NCBI RefSeq assembly: GCF_000144605.1
Contig: NC_014375.1
Coordinates: 558,001-622,000, forward strand
From: Brevundimonas subvibrioides ATCC 15264
GTDB lineage: Bacteria > Pseudomonadota > Alphaproteobacteria > Caulobacterales > Caulobacteraceae
Length of the DNA stretch: 64,000 nt
Direction: 5' to 3'
Of this stretch, positions 8,856-16,907 are shown piece after piece. Made by a program: the position numbers and the translations under genes. The notes under the pieces were generated by a model. That model was not told where the DNA came from, did not search any database, and saw only the letters and a program-made list of their open reading frames with translations. The stretch's first letter is position 1; every line of letters starts with the position of its first letter.

Positions 8856-9464
8856 TCATCCATCTCTCCGGGCCAGCCAGACGGATCCGTCGTCGGCCCA
8901 GACGCCCTGTTCGACGCTGAAACCGGCGCCGGCGAGGATCGCGTCATACTCCGCGGCGTCCAGACTGCCGTGGTAGAGCGGCTCGCCATGCCACTCACCC
9001 ACCTCATGGCCCAGCCGGTGGCCCGACGAGAACATCACGACCGATCGGGGCGCGGCATGGGCCAGAAGCCGGGGCAGGGCGAGTCGCTGATCCTCCGGCG
9101 TCAGATGGAACAGACTGTGCCAGGCCAGGATGCCTGCGAAGGTCCGGCCCAGGTGCAGCGTGCGCATGTCGGCCTGCAGGAAGCGGCCGGACGGCAGGTC
9201 CTGCGTCGCCTTCGTCACCAGCCGCGCCGAGGTCTCGACGCCCGTGACGTCGAGGCCCCGCTCCAGCAGCGCCGCCGCCATCGGCCGACCGGATCCACTG
9301 CCGACGTCCAGCACCGGGTCTCCGGGAGCCAGCGTCGCGGTGAACCGGTCCAGCCAGAGGCGGTCGGCCGCCGTCAGCTGGACCCCACGATCGACGATCC
9401 AGTCGTCGGCGCGCCGGTCATAGAGATCGACGACGGCGGCCGCCGCTCGGGCCGGATCGCTCAC
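8856..9464 (-). CDS. Class I SAM-dependent methyltransferase
   Basis: 202 residues with a Rossmann methyltransferase fold: motif I VLDVGSGSGRPMA, the acidic end of strand 2 in VTGVETSA, and motif GRFLQADMRTLHLG with ILAWHSLFHLTPEDQ. These resemble methyltransferase family 11/25 enzymes acting on small molecules. The start is a GTG whose last bases overlap the TGA of the upstream hydrolase (GTGA at 9461-9464), so the two are co-translated. The substrate cannot be read from sequence. Confidence 0.85.
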   Translation of the reverse strand: MSDPARAAAAVVDLYDRRADDWIVDRGVQLTAADRLWLDRFTATLAPGDPVLDVGSGSGRPMAAALLERGLDVTGVETSARLVTKATQDLPSGRFLQADMRTLHLGRTFAGILAWHSLFHLTPEDQRLALPRLLAHAAPRSVVMFSSGHRLGHEVGEWHGEPLYHGSLDAAEYDAILAGAGFSVEQGVWADDGSVWLARRDG

Positions 9465-10444
9465 TCCGCGACGAAGGCGTCCAGCGCCGCATGGAAGGCG
9501 GCGGCCTGGTCCAGCATGATGAAGTGGGCGCTGTCGTCGATGCGCTTCAGCTTCACGCCGGGCAGGGTGGCGAAGGCTCCCTGATAGATGGAGTCGGTGA
9601 TCTCAGCCGTCATCCGGGCATCGTTGAACTTCACGTACAGGACCTCGGTCGAGACCGTGATCCGGGCCAGTTCGGGCGTCAGGTCAGTGACGATCAGCTC
9701 GCGATAGGCGGCCGAGGAGACCCTCTGGTCGCTGGCGGCGGTGTCGGCCAGGACGGCCGGGCGGGCCTGGTCATTGTTGACCATGCCGGTCACCGTGGTC
9801 GCGGCGGCGGCCTGATAGTCGGCGGGCGGGCTGTTGGCCATGCCGGCATAGACCTGGTCGGCGATGGGGGTCACGCTTTCGACCGTGGCGCCGGGACCGC
9901 CGAACATCGCCCCCATGAAGGGGATCATGTCTACGACCATCAGCTTGCCGATCGCGTCGGGGTGGCGCGCGGCCAGCATCATGCCGATGGTGCCGCCCAT
10001 CGAATGGCCGACGACGACGGGGCGATCCAGTTCGTTCTCGGCGATGTAGCGGGCGATCTCCTCGGCCACGGGCGCCGCCACGGGGCCTTCGGCATTGCCC
10101 TCGGCCGGAGCCCCGGCGAAGCCCTGGATGTGGATGCGGTGGATGCGCCAGCCCTCGCCCCGGGGGGCCTCGGCCAGGTGATCGACCGTGCCCTGCCAGA
10201 TCTCGGGCGAGGAGCTGAGGCCGGGGATCAGGATGATCTCGCGGACGCCCGGCCCGGGCTCGCCGTCCACGCGGACGTGCAGGCGGTCGGATTCGAACGC
10301 GGCGTGGTGGTGGCCGTGGTCGCCGTGTGCCTCCTGGGCCCGGACGTCCCCGACGAGCCCGAAATTGGCCATCAGGCCGAGGGCGGCGATGACGCCGGTG
10401 AGAAGCTGGCTGTTGATGATGCGTATTTCCCCGAGCCGGACCAT
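9461..10444 (-). CDS. Exported alpha/beta hydrolase with His-rich N-terminus
   Basis: About 327 residues from ATG at 10444; an ATG at 10498 would give 345. A signal peptide (TGVIAALGLMANFGLVGDVRAQ) precedes EAHGDHGHHHAA, a metal-binding-like stretch. The alpha/beta hydrolase core has the oxyanion region LIPGLSSSPEIW, the nucleophile elbow VGHSMGGT and the C-terminal catalytic His in DDSAHFIMLDQ. It is related to the hydrolase at 59368-60258, sharing the LIPGL, RPVVVGHSMGG and MVVDMIPF-like blocks. Probably periplasmic esterase or lactonase type. It precedes the methyltransferase in the same transcript. Confidence 0.85.
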   Translation of the reverse strand: MVRLGEIRIINSQLLTGVIAALGLMANFGLVGDVRAQEAHGDHGHHHAAFESDRLHVRVDGEPGPGVREIILIPGLSSSPEIWQGTVDHLAEAPRGEGWRIHRIHIQGFAGAPAEGNAEGPVAAPVAEEIARYIAENELDRPVVVGHSMGGTIGMMLAARHPDAIGKLMVVDMIPFMGAMFGGPGATVESVTPIADQVYAGMANSPPADYQAAAATTVTGMVNNDQARPAVLADTAASDQRVSSAAYRELIVTDLTPELARITVSTEVLYVKFNDARMTAEITDSIYQGAFATLPGVKLKRIDDSAHFIMLDQAAAFHAALDAFVAE

Positions 10445-10572
10445 CCGGCCATCTGGTCCCTTGTCGCCACAGGTCGTGCGATTGGATGCAGTTGGCAAGA
10501 GAGATCGTCATCCGCCGGGGTTGCGCTCCGCTCGGCCGGAGGATGACGAACGGCGGAGGGGGCTCTAGGATC

Positions 10573-11691
10573 ATGCCCATGCCCGCAGACAGCGCTCCGA
10601 TCCCGTCCCCCGAGGCCAAGGCCCCGCCCGCCGCCTTCGGCAGGGGGCTCGTGCTCGACACCTGGTATTTCGTCGCCCTGTCGCGCGACGTCGCCGTGGC
10701 GTCGCTGAAGCGCCACGAGCTGCTGGGCGAGCCGGTGCTGGTCGGACGCCGGCGGGACGGCCAGGTCTATGCCATGCGCGACATCTGCCCCCACCGCGCG
10801 GCCCCGCTGTCGGCCGGCCGTCTGGTGCAGAAGCCCGGCGAACCCGAGGCCGTGGAATGCCCCTATCACGGCTGGCGCTTCGGCACCGACGGGGTCTGCG
10901 CCGCCATTCCGTCCCTGGTGGACGACCAGCCCTATGAGGCCGACCGCATCCGGGTCCGGTCCTATCCCGTGGCCGAGAGCCAGGGGATGGTGTTCGTCTA
11001 TGTCCGGTCAGACCCCCGCTCGGACGCCGCGCCCGACCATCCGCCTCCGACCTTTCCCGGCGTGGTCGGCGGCGAGGCGAAGCTGGTCGAATGGATGGAT
11101 TTCGACAGCCATATCGACCACGCGGTCGTCGGCCTGATGGACCCGGCCCACGGGCCCTATGTGCATCAACAGTGGTGGTGGCGGTCCGAGCACTCGATGC
11201 ACGAAAAGGCCAAGGCTTTCGAGCCGCGCGACCTGGGCTTCGCCATGGTCCGCCACGCGCCGTCGTCCAACAGCCGGGCCTACAAGATCCTGGGCGGGGC
11301 CCCCGCGACCGAGATTACCTTCCGCCTGCCCGGCTATCGCTGGGAGCATATCCAGGTGGGCGAGAAACAGGTGCTGGCCCTGACCTGCCTGACGCCGGTG
11401 ACGGAGACAAGGACAAGGATCACCCAGATCTTCTGGTCCGATCACTGGGTGTTCAGCCTCGCGAAGCCCTTCCTCCGGATGGGCGTCGTCGCCTTCCTGA
11501 AACAGGACGGCGGGATGGTGAACCTGCAGAACGAGGGGCTGCGTTACGACCCCGCCCTGATCTGGATCGACGACGCCGACAAACAGGCGAAATGGTACCA
11601 GCAGCTGAAGCGCGAATGGCAGAAAAGCCGCGCCGAGGGGCGCGACTTCTCAAACCCGGTCAAGCCGGCGGTGCTGAGGTGGAAGAGCTAA
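10573..11691 (+). CDS. Rieske non-heme iron oxygenase, alpha-subunit type
   Basis: About 372 residues. The Rieske [2Fe-2S] domain has CPHRAAPLSAGR and, about 20 residues on, CPYHGWRF, giving the Cys-His/Cys-His ligand set. The C-terminal catalytic domain contains DFDSHIDHAVVGLMDPAHGPYVH, which supplies the Asp and His residues expected for the mononuclear iron site. Such enzymes hydroxylate or demethylate aromatic or lipid-like substrates using a separate reductase; none is adjacent. AGGA at 10567-10570 stands at better spacing from ATG 10579 than from ATG 10573, so the protein may start two residues later. Divergent from the hydrolase upstream. Confidence 0.88.
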   Translation: MPMPADSAPIPSPEAKAPPAAFGRGLVLDTWYFVALSRDVAVASLKRHELLGEPVLVGRRRDGQVYAMRDICPHRAAPLSAGRLVQKPGEPEAVECPYHGWRFGTDGVCAAIPSLVDDQPYEADRIRVRSYPVAESQGMVFVYVRSDPRSDAAPDHPPPTFPGVVGGEAKLVEWMDFDSHIDHAVVGLMDPAHGPYVHQQWWWRSEHSMHEKAKAFEPRDLGFAMVRHAPSSNSRAYKILGGAPATEITFRLPGYRWEHIQVGEKQVLALTCLTPVTETRTRITQIFWSDHWVFSLAKPFLRMGVVAFLKQDGGMVNLQNEGLRYDPALIWIDDADKQAKWYQQLKREWQKSRAEGRDFSNPVKPAVLRWKS

Positions 11692-11695
11692 AAGT

Positions 11696-11844
11696 GTCTC
11701 CTCCCCGTCGCCTGTGGCGATGGGGAGGTGGCTCGTAGCGCAGCGGAGAGACGGAGGGGTTCTTTCTGCGTGCACGAAGAACCCCTCCGTCAGCTCGCAA
11801 GGGCTCGCTGCCACCTCCCCATCGCTGCGCGACAGGGAGGAGAC
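11696..11844. repeat. 149-base palindromic intergenic element
   Basis: A near-complete inverted repeat fills the space between the oxygenase and TetR genes. Exact arm segments are GTCTCCTCCC (11696-11705) with GGGAGGAGAC (11835-11844), GCGATGGGGAGGTGGC (11717-11732) with its complement at 11810-11825, and GACGGAGGGGTTCTT (11750-11764) with its complement at 11777-11791. The centre is near 11770. The block CTCCCCATCGC recurs at 16814-16824, which suggests a dispersed palindromic family rather than a single-copy terminator. Confidence 0.85.
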
Positions 11845-11846
11845 GG

Positions 11847-12503
11847 TCAGCGTGTGCTGACGCCCGCCAGAAGCGTGTCGACCTGGCGACCGATGTGGTC
11901 GGCCAGTTGCTCGACCGACCAGCCGTCGTAGGCGGCGCGGCGGTAGTTCGACAGATAGGCGTCCCAGGTCAGCTCGGTCAGCAGGGCGATGTCCGCATCC
12001 TGCTTGAGGTCGCCCGCGCCGATGCCGGAGCGCAGGATGTCGGAGATGACGCCCGTCAGGCCCTCCGTCGCCGCGCGCTGGCGGGTCTCGGCGGCGACGG
12101 GCTGGAACCACGACCGGGCCACGATGGCCTGGAACAGCGGCAGCTGGTCGATCGAGCCGTGGTAACCGGCCGACAGGGCGTTCACGAGGCGACCCCGCGT
12201 GGTGCCGTCGCCGGCCCCGTTCTTCATGACGTCGGCCAGGCCGGCCATGTCCTCGGTCAGGACGGCCTCGAAGAGCTCGGCCTTGTCCTGGAAGTTGGCG
12301 AAGACCGCGCCGGTCGACATGCCGGCGCCCTTGGCGATGTCGCGGATGGTGGCGGGCTCGTAGCCGCGCTCCGCAAACAGGCCGCGGGCGGCGTCCAGAA
12401 CCTTCTGGCGGGTCCGGACCTTGGCGGCCTGGCGACGGTTGATCCGGGGCTGGCCCTGGGCTTCGGCGGCGGGGGAAACGACGGTCGACGCGGACTCACG
12501 CAT
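11847..12503 (-). CDS. TetR/AcrR family transcriptional regulator
   Basis: 218 residues. The N-terminal TetR DNA-binding domain is clear: RTRQKVLDAARGLFAERGYEPATIRDIAKGAGMSTGAVFANFQDKAELFEAV, with the helix-turn-helix about residues 45-65. The C-terminal ligand domain is helical and unassigned. The start MRESASTVV at 12503 is preferred because upstream residues are Pro/Gly/Arg-rich and non-conserved in style. A 178-base gap separates it from the antiporter gene, which is upstream on the same strand; the target genes are unknown. Confidence 0.88.
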   Translation of the reverse strand: MRESASTVVSPAAEAQGQPRINRRQAAKVRTRQKVLDAARGLFAERGYEPATIRDIAKGAGMSTGAVFANFQDKAELFEAVLTEDMAGLADVMKNGAGDGTTRGRLVNALSAGYHGSIDQLPLFQAIVARSWFQPVAAETRQRAATEGLTGVISDILRSGIGAGDLKQDADIALLTELTWDAYLSNYRRAAYDGWSVEQLADHIGRQVDTLLAGVSTR

Positions 12504-12681
12504 GAACACGATTACTCTGTATGACGCCCGCGAGCGCGGTGCGGAACAAGGGACGGCAGGGCAGCGACCGGGTCCGGGTGGCCCGATACCGGACGCAGCG
12601 CCACGACCCAGCCAAGGCTGAGCCCCAGGGGAGGTGTGGCTTTCATCACGCAACGATGACCAAAATGGGTCGTGTTTTGGG

Positions 12682-14514
12682 TTAAGGGGCCGGGGGCGAC
12701 GTCATTCTTGCCCTCAGAGCCCGTGTCGGACGGTCGCGTCGATCCTGGGGCGCGGCGGCCTGGAAGATGGCGCGGAAGGTGTCGCGCCGCTCGTGGATCG
12801 AGGCCAGGACCAGCCCCATCGGCACGCCCAGATCGACCAGCAGGTTCTCGGCCAGCTGCAGACTGGCCTCGGTCGTCTCAGGCACCGCGTCGGTGACGCC
12901 GAGGGCATAGAGCCGGGCCGCATGGCGGTCGTCGCGCGCGCGGGCGATGACGATCAGATCGTCCCGAAGGCCCCGGGCCACAGTCACGACCTCGTCGACC
13001 TTGCCCGGCGCGTCCATGGTCACGACCAGGGCCCGGGCCGTCTCGATGCCGCACAGCGACAGCAGCTCCGGTCGACCCGCATCGCCATAGGAGACGTCGA
13101 AGCCATCCCTGCGACCGCTGGCCACGGCGGCCGGATCGGTGTCCAGGGCGATGAAGCTCTGGCCATGCTCGGCCAGCATCTCGGCGACCAGCCGCCCGAC
13201 CCGACCGAAGCCGACGATCAGGACGTCGCCGGATCGCGCCTCCGGTTCCGGCAGGGTCAGGGCGGGGCCGGGCACCGCCACCCGGGCCAGCCTCTGGCCC
13301 AGCATCGCCATCAGGGGCACGGTGAACATGGAGATGGTCGCCGACACGAGCACCCCCTGGGTGAACCCTTGGTCCGCGATGCCTTCCACCATGCCGGTGG
13401 TCAGGATGACGAAGGCGAATTCTCCGGCCGGCCCGAGCACCAGGGCCGTCTCGACAGCGGCCCGGCTGGACAGGCCCCACAGGCGCGCCAGCCCGAAGAC
13501 CACGCCCGCCTTGATCGCCGTGAGCGCCAGGGCCAGGCCGAACACGCCGACCGGATCGGCGGCCACGGCGTCGAGGTCCAGCCCCAGTCCCACGCCGACG
13601 AAGAAGACGCCCAGCAGCAGGCCCTTGAACGGCTCGATATTGATCTCGATCTCGCGGCGATACTCGGTCTCGGCCAGCAGGATCCCGGCGATCAGGGCCC
13701 CGAGGCTCATCGACAGACCGGCCGCCTGGGCCGCGACGCCGGCGCCGACCACGACCAGCAGGCACAGGGCGACGAACAGTTCCTGACTGCCGCCGGCCGC
13801 CTTCTTCCGGCTCTTGGCGACCGACCGGAACAGGGGGCGCAACCCCAGCCGGCCGATCACGACGATCAGGGCCAGACCGACGGCCGCGGGGGCCAGGGTC
13901 AGCAGGGCCGGACCCAGCACGGACGGCGTCATTTCGCCGCCGCTCGCGGCCAGCGCCGCCAGCACGGTGACGGTGATCAGAATGGGGGCGACGGACAGGT
14001 CCTGGGCCAGCAGCGCCGCGAACGTCGCCCGTCCGACCACGCCCTTCATCCGGCCCCGCTCGGCCATGACCGGCAGGACGACGGCGGTCGATGACAGGGC
14101 CAGCCCCATGCCCAGCACGGCGGCGGAGGCCAGCGACTGGCCCATCAGCATGAAGGCCCCGCCCAGAACGACGGTGCAGACCCCGACCTGCATCAGGCCG
14201 AAGCCGAAGACGAACCGGCGCATCGCCTTCAGCCGTTCCCAGGACAGCTCCAGACCGATCATGAACAGCAGGAAGGCGACGCCGAGCTCGGACAGCTGCG
14301 ACAGCTGGTCGGCGTCGTCGATCGTCAGCCAGGCCAGCCAGGGGATCAGCGGCGCGAGGCGCGCCAGGCCGTCGGGACCCAGCAGCACGCCTGCCGCCAG
14401 AAAGCCCAGCACCGGACTGATCTTCCAGCGACTGAACAGGGGCACGACGATGCCGGCGGCCGCCAGGAAGACGACCAGATCCTTGTATTCCCCGCCGCCG
14501 TGCCCGCCCGTCAT
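12682..14514 (-). CDS. Kef-type K+/H+ antiporter (CPA2) with RCK domain
   Basis: 610 residues starting behind AGGAGGGCGG. About 12 hydrophobic segments form a CPA2 transporter (for example VLGFLAAGVLLGPDGL, GVAFLLFMIGLELSWERL, LGMGLALSSTAVVLPVMAERG). A C-terminal TrkA-N/RCK domain shows the nucleotide-binding GFGRVGRLVAEML and GDAGRPELL. These are hallmarks of KefB/KefC-like potassium efflux or potassium/proton exchange in the inner membrane, gated by nucleotide or glutathione adducts. No KefF/KefG ancillary oxidoreductase gene is adjacent. The last ~30 residues are Arg/Pro-rich and probably unstructured. Confidence 0.92.
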   Translation of the reverse strand: MTGGHGGGEYKDLVVFLAAAGIVVPLFSRWKISPVLGFLAAGVLLGPDGLARLAPLIPWLAWLTIDDADQLSQLSELGVAFLLFMIGLELSWERLKAMRRFVFGFGLMQVGVCTVVLGGAFMLMGQSLASAAVLGMGLALSSTAVVLPVMAERGRMKGVVGRATFAALLAQDLSVAPILITVTVLAALAASGGEMTPSVLGPALLTLAPAAVGLALIVVIGRLGLRPLFRSVAKSRKKAAGGSQELFVALCLLVVVGAGVAAQAAGLSMSLGALIAGILLAETEYRREIEINIEPFKGLLLGVFFVGVGLGLDLDAVAADPVGVFGLALALTAIKAGVVFGLARLWGLSSRAAVETALVLGPAGEFAFVILTTGMVEGIADQGFTQGVLVSATISMFTVPLMAMLGQRLARVAVPGPALTLPEPEARSGDVLIVGFGRVGRLVAEMLAEHGQSFIALDTDPAAVASGRRDGFDVSYGDAGRPELLSLCGIETARALVVTMDAPGKVDEVVTVARGLRDDLIVIARARDDRHAARLYALGVTDAVPETTEASLQLAENLLVDLGVPMGLVLASIHERRDTFRAIFQAAAPQDRRDRPTRALRARMTSPPAP

Positions 14515-14677
14515 CCGCCCTCCTCGCCGATACGGCTCAGCCTAGCCTAACCCGTCACGCCGGTGCGGCGCGCCTTTCATGAACTTTTTTTAAGGCGACA
14601 CGTCGCGGACCCGGCGTAGGGTTCGCCCCAGTCGCCGTCATGGCGCTCATCCGCTGACGGAAAACCCAGGAAATCCC

Positions 14678-16798
14678 ATGAACAGACTTCTGATCGGCGC
14701 CGCTGTCGGCGCGCTGCTTCTTCCCGCGTCCACTGTGCTGGCACAGGAGCACGCCTGCCTGGACGAAAGCTGCACCGTCATGTCGCTGTTCCAGGACGTG
14801 CCGGCGGTCGAGGGTGCGACGGGCTATCAGGGCATCGACGCGCCGAAATACGGCACCTGGGGCTTCGATACCGCGGGCATGGACACCTCGGTGTCGCCCG
14901 GCGACAGCTTCATGCGCTATGCCAACGGCGCGGCGCTGGACCGTCTGGTCATCCCGTCGGACCGCACCAGCTACGGCTCCTTCGCCCTGCTGCGCGAACT
15001 GTCGGACAACCGGCTCAAGGTGATGATCGAGAGCCTGGCGGCCCGCACCGATCTGGTCGCCGGCTCTGACGAGCAGAAGATCGCCGACGCCTATCGCTCC
15101 TACATGGACACCGACCGCATCGAGCAGCTGGATGCCCAGCCGCTGCAACCCTATCTCGCCGCGATCCGCGCCGCCGATACCCACGATAAGCTGGCCGCCT
15201 ACATGGGCGGCACCAACGGCCGCATCGGAGCCTCGATCTTCGGCACCGGCATCACCACCGACCAGAAGGCCCCGGATCGCTACGTCGTTTCCACGGGCCA
15301 GGCGGGCATCGGCCTGCCCAACCGCGACTACTATCTGTCGCCGCTCTATGCCGACAAGAAAGAGAAGTATCAGGTCTATGTGGCCCGGATGCTGGAGATG
15401 ATCGGCTGGGAGAACCCGGTCGAGACGGCCGCCGCCATCGTCGCCATGGAGACCCGCATCGCCGAGGCCCACTGGACCCCGATCGAGAACCGCAACCGCG
15501 ACCGGACCTATAACGAATACACCATCCAGCGCCTGGTTGACGAAGCCCCCGGCTTCGACTGGGTCGGGTACTACACGGCGGCCCAGCTGGGCGACGTGCC
15601 GCGCATCATCGTGCGCCAGGACACGGCCATGCCGAAGATCGCGGCCATCTATGCCGAGACCCCGGTCGCCACCCTTCAGGCGTGGGAAGCCTTCCACAGC
15701 GTCGACGAGGCCGCGCCGCGCCTTTCGCGCCGCTTCTCGGACGCCCAGTGGGAGTTCCGCTCGCGCGACCTGTCCGGCCAGCCCGAGCAGCGCACCCGCG
15801 ACAAGCGCGGCATCAGCTTCGCCGAGGGCGCGCTGGGCGAGGCGGTCGGTCGCCAGTATGTCGCCGACTACTTCCCGGCCGAGTCCAAGGCCAAGATGGA
15901 CGAGCTGGTCGCCAACCTCCGCCTGGCCCTCGCGGCCCGGATCGAGACCTATGAGTGGATGAGCGCCGAGACCAAGGCGGCCGCGCAGGACAAGCTGGCC
16001 AAGTTCACCGTCAAGATCGGCTATCCCGACAAGTGGCGGGACTATTCGGCCCTCGAAATCAGGGCCGACGACCTGTTCGGCAATGGCGAGCGGGCCGGGC
16101 TGTTCCAGTGGAACTACCAGCTGAACCGCCTGAACCAGTCGGTCGACAAGACCGAGTGGGGCATGACGCCCCAGACGGTGAACGCCTATTACAACTCGAC
16201 CAACAACGAGATCGTCTTCCCGGCCGCGATCCTGCAGCCGCCCTTCTTCGATCCCGACGCGGACCCGGCCGTCAACTACGGCGGTATCGGCGGCGTCATC
16301 GGCCACGAGATCGGCCACGGCTTCGACGACCAGGGCTCCAAGTCCGACGGCAACGGCGTGCTGCGCAGCTGGTGGACGACCGAGGATCGGGCGAATTTCG
16401 AGGCCCTGACCGCCCGCCTGGGAGCCCAGTACGACCAGTTTGAACCCCTGCCCGGCTACAAGGTGCAGGGCGGGCTGACGATGGGCGAGAACATCGGCGA
16501 CGCGGCCGGCACGGCCGTGGGTCTGGAAGCCTACCACCTGTCGCTGGCCGGGGCCGAGGCCCCCGTCATCGACGGTTTCACCGGCGACCAGCGCTTCTTC
16601 CTCGGATGGGCGCAGGTGTGGCAGTCCAAGTCGCGCGACGACGCCCTGAAGCAACAGGTCGCCACCGACTCGCACAGCCCGGCGGAGTTCCGCGTCATCG
16701 GCCCGCTGCGCAACATCGACGCCTGGTACGACGCCTTCGACGTCCAGCCGGGGACCGCCTACTACCTGGCACCGGCGGACCGCGTCCGCATCTGGTAG
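14678..16798 (+). CDS. M13 family (neprilysin/PepO-like) zinc metallopeptidase
   Basis: 706 residues with a signal peptide (RLLIGAAVGALLLPASTVLAQ). The catalytic region is complete: NAYYNSTNNEIVFPAAIL (substrate-binding NAYY), zinc motif GHEIGHGFDDQGS (HExxH), third ligand in GENIGDAAG and the conserved RVIGPLRNIDAWYDAF close to the C-terminus. Two cysteines occur right after the signal (HACLDESC). M13 enzymes cut oligopeptides; with export this should be periplasmic or outer-membrane-facing. The ATG follows AGGA. It ends just before a hairpin and direct repeat. Confidence 0.95.
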   Translation: MNRLLIGAAVGALLLPASTVLAQEHACLDESCTVMSLFQDVPAVEGATGYQGIDAPKYGTWGFDTAGMDTSVSPGDSFMRYANGAALDRLVIPSDRTSYGSFALLRELSDNRLKVMIESLAARTDLVAGSDEQKIADAYRSYMDTDRIEQLDAQPLQPYLAAIRAADTHDKLAAYMGGTNGRIGASIFGTGITTDQKAPDRYVVSTGQAGIGLPNRDYYLSPLYADKKEKYQVYVARMLEMIGWENPVETAAAIVAMETRIAEAHWTPIENRNRDRTYNEYTIQRLVDEAPGFDWVGYYTAAQLGDVPRIIVRQDTAMPKIAAIYAETPVATLQAWEAFHSVDEAAPRLSRRFSDAQWEFRSRDLSGQPEQRTRDKRGISFAEGALGEAVGRQYVADYFPAESKAKMDELVANLRLALAARIETYEWMSAETKAAAQDKLAKFTVKIGYPDKWRDYSALEIRADDLFGNGERAGLFQWNYQLNRLNQSVDKTEWGMTPQTVNAYYNSTNNEIVFPAAILQPPFFDPDADPAVNYGGIGGVIGHEIGHGFDDQGSKSDGNGVLRSWWTTEDRANFEALTARLGAQYDQFEPLPGYKVQGGLTMGENIGDAAGTAVGLEAYHLSLAGAEAPVIDGFTGDQRFFLGWAQVWQSKSRDDALKQQVATDSHSPAEFRVIGPLRNIDAWYDAFDVQPGTAYYLAPADRVRIW

Positions 16799-16811
16799 TC
16801 GGACGCCGTTT

Positions 16812-16878
16812 TCTCCCCATCGCCGCACGGCGGTGGGGAGAGGCACGGACTTCTGAAACCCCGGTTTCTGAAACCCCG
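16812..16878. repeat. Hairpin followed by a 15-base tandem repeat
   Basis: TCTCCCCATCGCCG (16812-16825) pairs with CGGCGGTGGGGAGA (16828-16841) apart from one mismatch, a 14-bp stem. Then TTCTGAAACCCCG occurs at 16851-16863 and again at 16866-16878. The stem shares the CTCCCCATCGC block with the palindrome at 11696-11844. It lies between the M13 peptidase and the first pentapeptide gene and may end the former transcript. Confidence 0.6.
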
Positions 16879-16907
16879 TCTTAAGCCGACTGTCCCAAGA
16901 TGGGACC

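Noticed and set aside
12634..14094. 486-codon frame on the plus strand
   Set aside because: Antisense to the Kef-type antiporter, with His/Gln/Asp-rich low-complexity sequence and no recognisable domain.
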